From the NCBI GenBank assembly GCA_021784375.1, contig JAJXSV010000100.1, positions 1 through 7,428 on the forward strand: 7,428 nucleotides of DNA. Reading direction: 5' to 3'. Below are positions 5,576 to 7,428 of this stretch, in pieces; position 1 is the stretch's first letter, and every line of letters starts with the position of its first letter. The translations under genes and the position numbers were made by a program. The notes under the pieces are model-generated. The model was not told the DNA's origin and ran no database searches. It worked only from the letters and a program-made list of their open reading frames with translations. Origin of the DNA: Actinomycetes bacterium (GTDB lineage Bacteria > Actinomycetota > Actinomycetes > S36-B12 > UBA5976).

Positions 5576-6487
5576 ATGACTGCTGCAGCTGCCCTCGGCC
5601 TGGCCACCTTCTCCGGCGACACCCTGCTGGACGTCTGGTACCCGCAACCGGTGCTGGGATCCAGGCCGGCGGACGTGGCCGAACTCGAGCACGCGGCCCG
5701 CCACGACGACCTGCGCGACGTGCGCGTGACCGTGGTCAGCACCGTGATCAACGATCTCGACAGCGCGCCAACGGATGCAGCGGACGTCTACCTGCGACTG
5801 CATCTGCTCTCACATCGTCTGGTCAAGCCCCGCTCCATCAATCTCAACGGCGTGTTCGGGCTGCTCAGCAACGTGGTCTGGACGTCCATCGGCCCGGTGG
5901 CGGTCGATGCCATCACAGCGGTCCGGCTGCGGGCGCGCACCCGGGGTATCGAGTTCCAGGTCTTCGGCATCGACAAATTCCCACGCATGGTCGACTACGT
6001 CGTCCCCACCGGCGTCCGCATCGCCGACGCCGACCGTGTGCGCCTCGGTGCGCATCTCGCCGAAGGGACCACCGTCATGCACGAGGGCTTCGTGAACTTC
6101 AATGCGGGCACCCTGGGCAGTTCCATGGTGGAGGGGCGCATCTCACAGGGCGTGATCGTGGGCAATGGCTCGGACATCGGCGGTGGCTCCTCGATCATGG
6201 GCACCCTCTCCGGCGGCGGTCAGGAGGTCATCAGCATCGGTGAGGGCTGCCTGATCGGTGCCAATGCCGGCGTGGGCATCTCCCTGGGTGACGGCTCGGT
6301 GGTGGAGGCGGGCACCTACATCACCGCGGGCTCCAAGCTCACGCTGCCCGACGGTCAGGTGGTGAAGGGCCGCGAGCTCTCCGGCCTTCCCAACATGCTC
6401 TTCTGGCGCAACTCGGTCACCGGCGCGCTGGAAGCCAAGCCGCGCAAGGGAAGCTGGGGCGGCCTGAACGCTGCATTGCACGCATGA
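5576..6487 (+). CDS. dapD: Tetrahydrodipicolinate N-succinyltransferase, actinobacterial type
   Basis: DapD transfers succinyl from succinyl-CoA to tetrahydrodipicolinate, the step that commits flux to the succinylase branch of diaminopimelate/lysine synthesis. The 303-residue product has an N-terminal alpha/beta domain ([17 protein letters not shown] at 7-23). A left-handed beta-helix of hexapeptide repeats follows (about 146-260, including [21 protein letters not shown] and [18 protein letters not shown]), and the C-terminal part includes [10 protein letters not shown] (271-280). Glu186 in MVEGRIS corresponds to the Glu proposed as catalytic in M. tuberculosis DapD. Trimeric assembly is expected from the family. 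The ATG at 5576 gives a family-like N-terminus ([10 protein letters not shown]); the frame stays open upstream to 5534, but those residues are unlikely to be translated because a -10-like TAGCGT sits there. The stop overlaps the start of the LOG gene by ATGA, implying translational coupling. dapE is divergent. Confidence 0.95.
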   Translation: MTAAAALGLATFSGDTLLDVWYPQPVLGSRPADVAELEHAARHDDLRDVRVTVVSTVINDLDSAPTDAADVYLRLHLLSHRLVKPRSINLNGVFGLLSNVVWTSIGPVAVDAITAVRLRARTRGIEFQVFGIDKFPRMVDYVVPTGVRIADADRVRLGAHLAEGTTVMHEGFVNFNAGTLGSSMVEGRISQGVIVGNGSDIGGGSSIMGTLSGGGQEVISIGEGCLIGANAGVGISLGDGSVVEAGTYITAGSKLTLPDGQVVKGRELSGLPNMLFWRNSVTGALEAKPRKGSWGGLNAALHA

Positions 6488-7095
6488 GCGGCGCTACCGC
6501 GCACGCGGTCTGCGTCTTCTGCTCCTCCAGCAACGCCATCGATCAGCGCTATCTGCGGCTGGCCGCAGAACTGGGAACGGCATTGGCGCAGCACGGGTTC
6601 TCGCTGGTGACCGGCGGTGGCAGCGTGTCCATGATGGGGGCCATCGCACGTGCCACCCGTGCATCGGGCGGCCATACGGTGGGCGTGATTCCACAGGCGC
6701 TGGTGGACATGGAGGTGGCCGACCATGACGCCGACGAGTTCATCGTCACAGCCGACATGCGGACCCGCAAGGCGGAGATGGATCGCCGCGCCGATGCCTT
6801 CATCACGCTGCCGGGCGGTATCGGGACGCTGGAGGAACTCACCGAGGTCTGGACCTCGTTCACGCTGGGCATGCATCGCAAACCGGTGATCGTCATCGAT
6901 CCCTGGGGCGATTTCGCCCATCTGCGCGCGCTCATCGGGCACCTCACGGCCAGCGGTTTCGTGCGTGCGCAGGCCGCGGCTGCACTGCACTGGGTCGCCG
7001 ATGTGGATGCTGCAATGGCACTGCTGGACAGCCATCTGGAAAGCATCGAGGGCCCCGCCACCAGCGTGGACGAGACCCTCGAATCGAGCGGTTGA
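6484..7095 (+). CDS. LOG-family protein, nucleoside 5'-monophosphate phosphoribohydrolase (cytokinin-activating type)
   Basis: LOG-family enzymes cleave the N-glycosidic bond of (N6-modified) adenosine 5'-monophosphate to release the free base and ribose 5-phosphate; bacterial members also act on AMP. The 203-residue product has the Rossmann-like fold opening VCVFCSSSN (9-17), [15 protein letters not shown] (41-55), Arg95-Lys96 in MRTRKAEM, and the family signature PGGxGTxxE as PGGIGTLEE (110-118, Glu118 conserved). Length is normal for a short LOG protein. It starts inside the dapD stop (ATGA at 6484-6487), so it is very probably translated from the dapD mRNA. The M. tuberculosis homologue Rv1205 lies near dapD/dapE as well. 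The old label 'lysine decarboxylase' for this family is incorrect. It ends 8 bases from the facing citrate synthase gene. The physiological substrate here is unknown. Confidence 0.92.
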   Translation: MSGATAHAVCVFCSSSNAIDQRYLRLAAELGTALAQHGFSLVTGGGSVSMMGAIARATRASGGHTVGVIPQALVDMEVADHDADEFIVTADMRTRKAEMDRRADAFITLPGGIGTLEELTEVWTSFTLGMHRKPVIVIDPWGDFAHLRALIGHLTASGFVRAQAAAALHWVADVDAAMALLDSHLESIEGPATSVDETLESSG

Positions 7096-7103
7096 GCGAC
7101 GAG

Positions 7104-7428
<325 letters not shown>

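Noticed and set aside
6355..7035. A 226-codon - strand frame opposite dapD and the LOG gene
   Set aside because: It overlaps two genes with clear signatures and has no domain of its own.
6484..7095. Annotation of the LOG protein as lysine decarboxylase because it adjoins lysine-pathway genes
   Set aside because: The PGGxGTxxE motif marks phosphoribohydrolases of the LOG family; the decarboxylase name is a known database error.

Overview
The window is a compact, high-GC chromosomal segment, and its gene content and gene order point to an actinobacterium (Actinomycetota). The clearest markers are the small actinobacterial DUF3117 protein, the mycobacterial type of DapD, the tagA-DUF3117 pair, and the order O-methyltransferase / htrA / tatB / mrp. 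In Mycobacterium tuberculosis the corresponding genes lie in one neighbourhood (Rv1201c dapD, Rv1202 dapE, Rv1205 LOG, Rv1210 tagA, Rv1211 DUF3117, Rv1220c methyltransferase, Rv1221-Rv1224 sigE-rseA-htrA-tatB, Rv1229c mrp). This comparison is from memory, not from a search. I cannot place the organism more precisely. No plasmid, phage, IS, CRISPR or RNA-gene signature was seen.

Layout from left to right: the 3' end of an Mrp/ApbC-type Fe-S carrier ATPase gene (+) converges with a tatB-htrA pair (-). A divergent class I SAM methyltransferase (+) follows. It ends at a terminator-like hairpin shared with a DUF3117 gene (-), which lies downstream of tagA (-), a 3-methyladenine DNA glycosylase. 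A 153-base divergent intergenic region carries a perfect 14-base palindrome and leads into a gene (+) for a secreted Gly/Met/Arg-rich protein with a DUF5666-like domain. That gene ends at a long perfect hairpin, facing dapE (-). dapE and dapD are divergent across 64 bases. dapD overlaps a LOG-family nucleotide hydrolase gene (+) by ATGA. The window closes with the 3' end of citrate synthase (-).

Functionally the window is mostly housekeeping: envelope protein quality control and Tat export (htrA, tatB), lysine/diaminopimelate synthesis (dapD, dapE), alkylation repair (tagA), central metabolism (gltA) and Fe-S assembly (mrp). No stretch longer than 300 bases lacks a gene.

I see no convincing undescribed multi-gene system. 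The items most worth a second look are the absence of sigE and rseA from their usual place between the methyltransferase and htrA, the repeat-bearing secreted DUF5666-like protein with a palindrome upstream, the methyltransferase that lacks the expected metal-ligand aspartates, and two probable leaderless promoters with the same TAGCNT -10 element.
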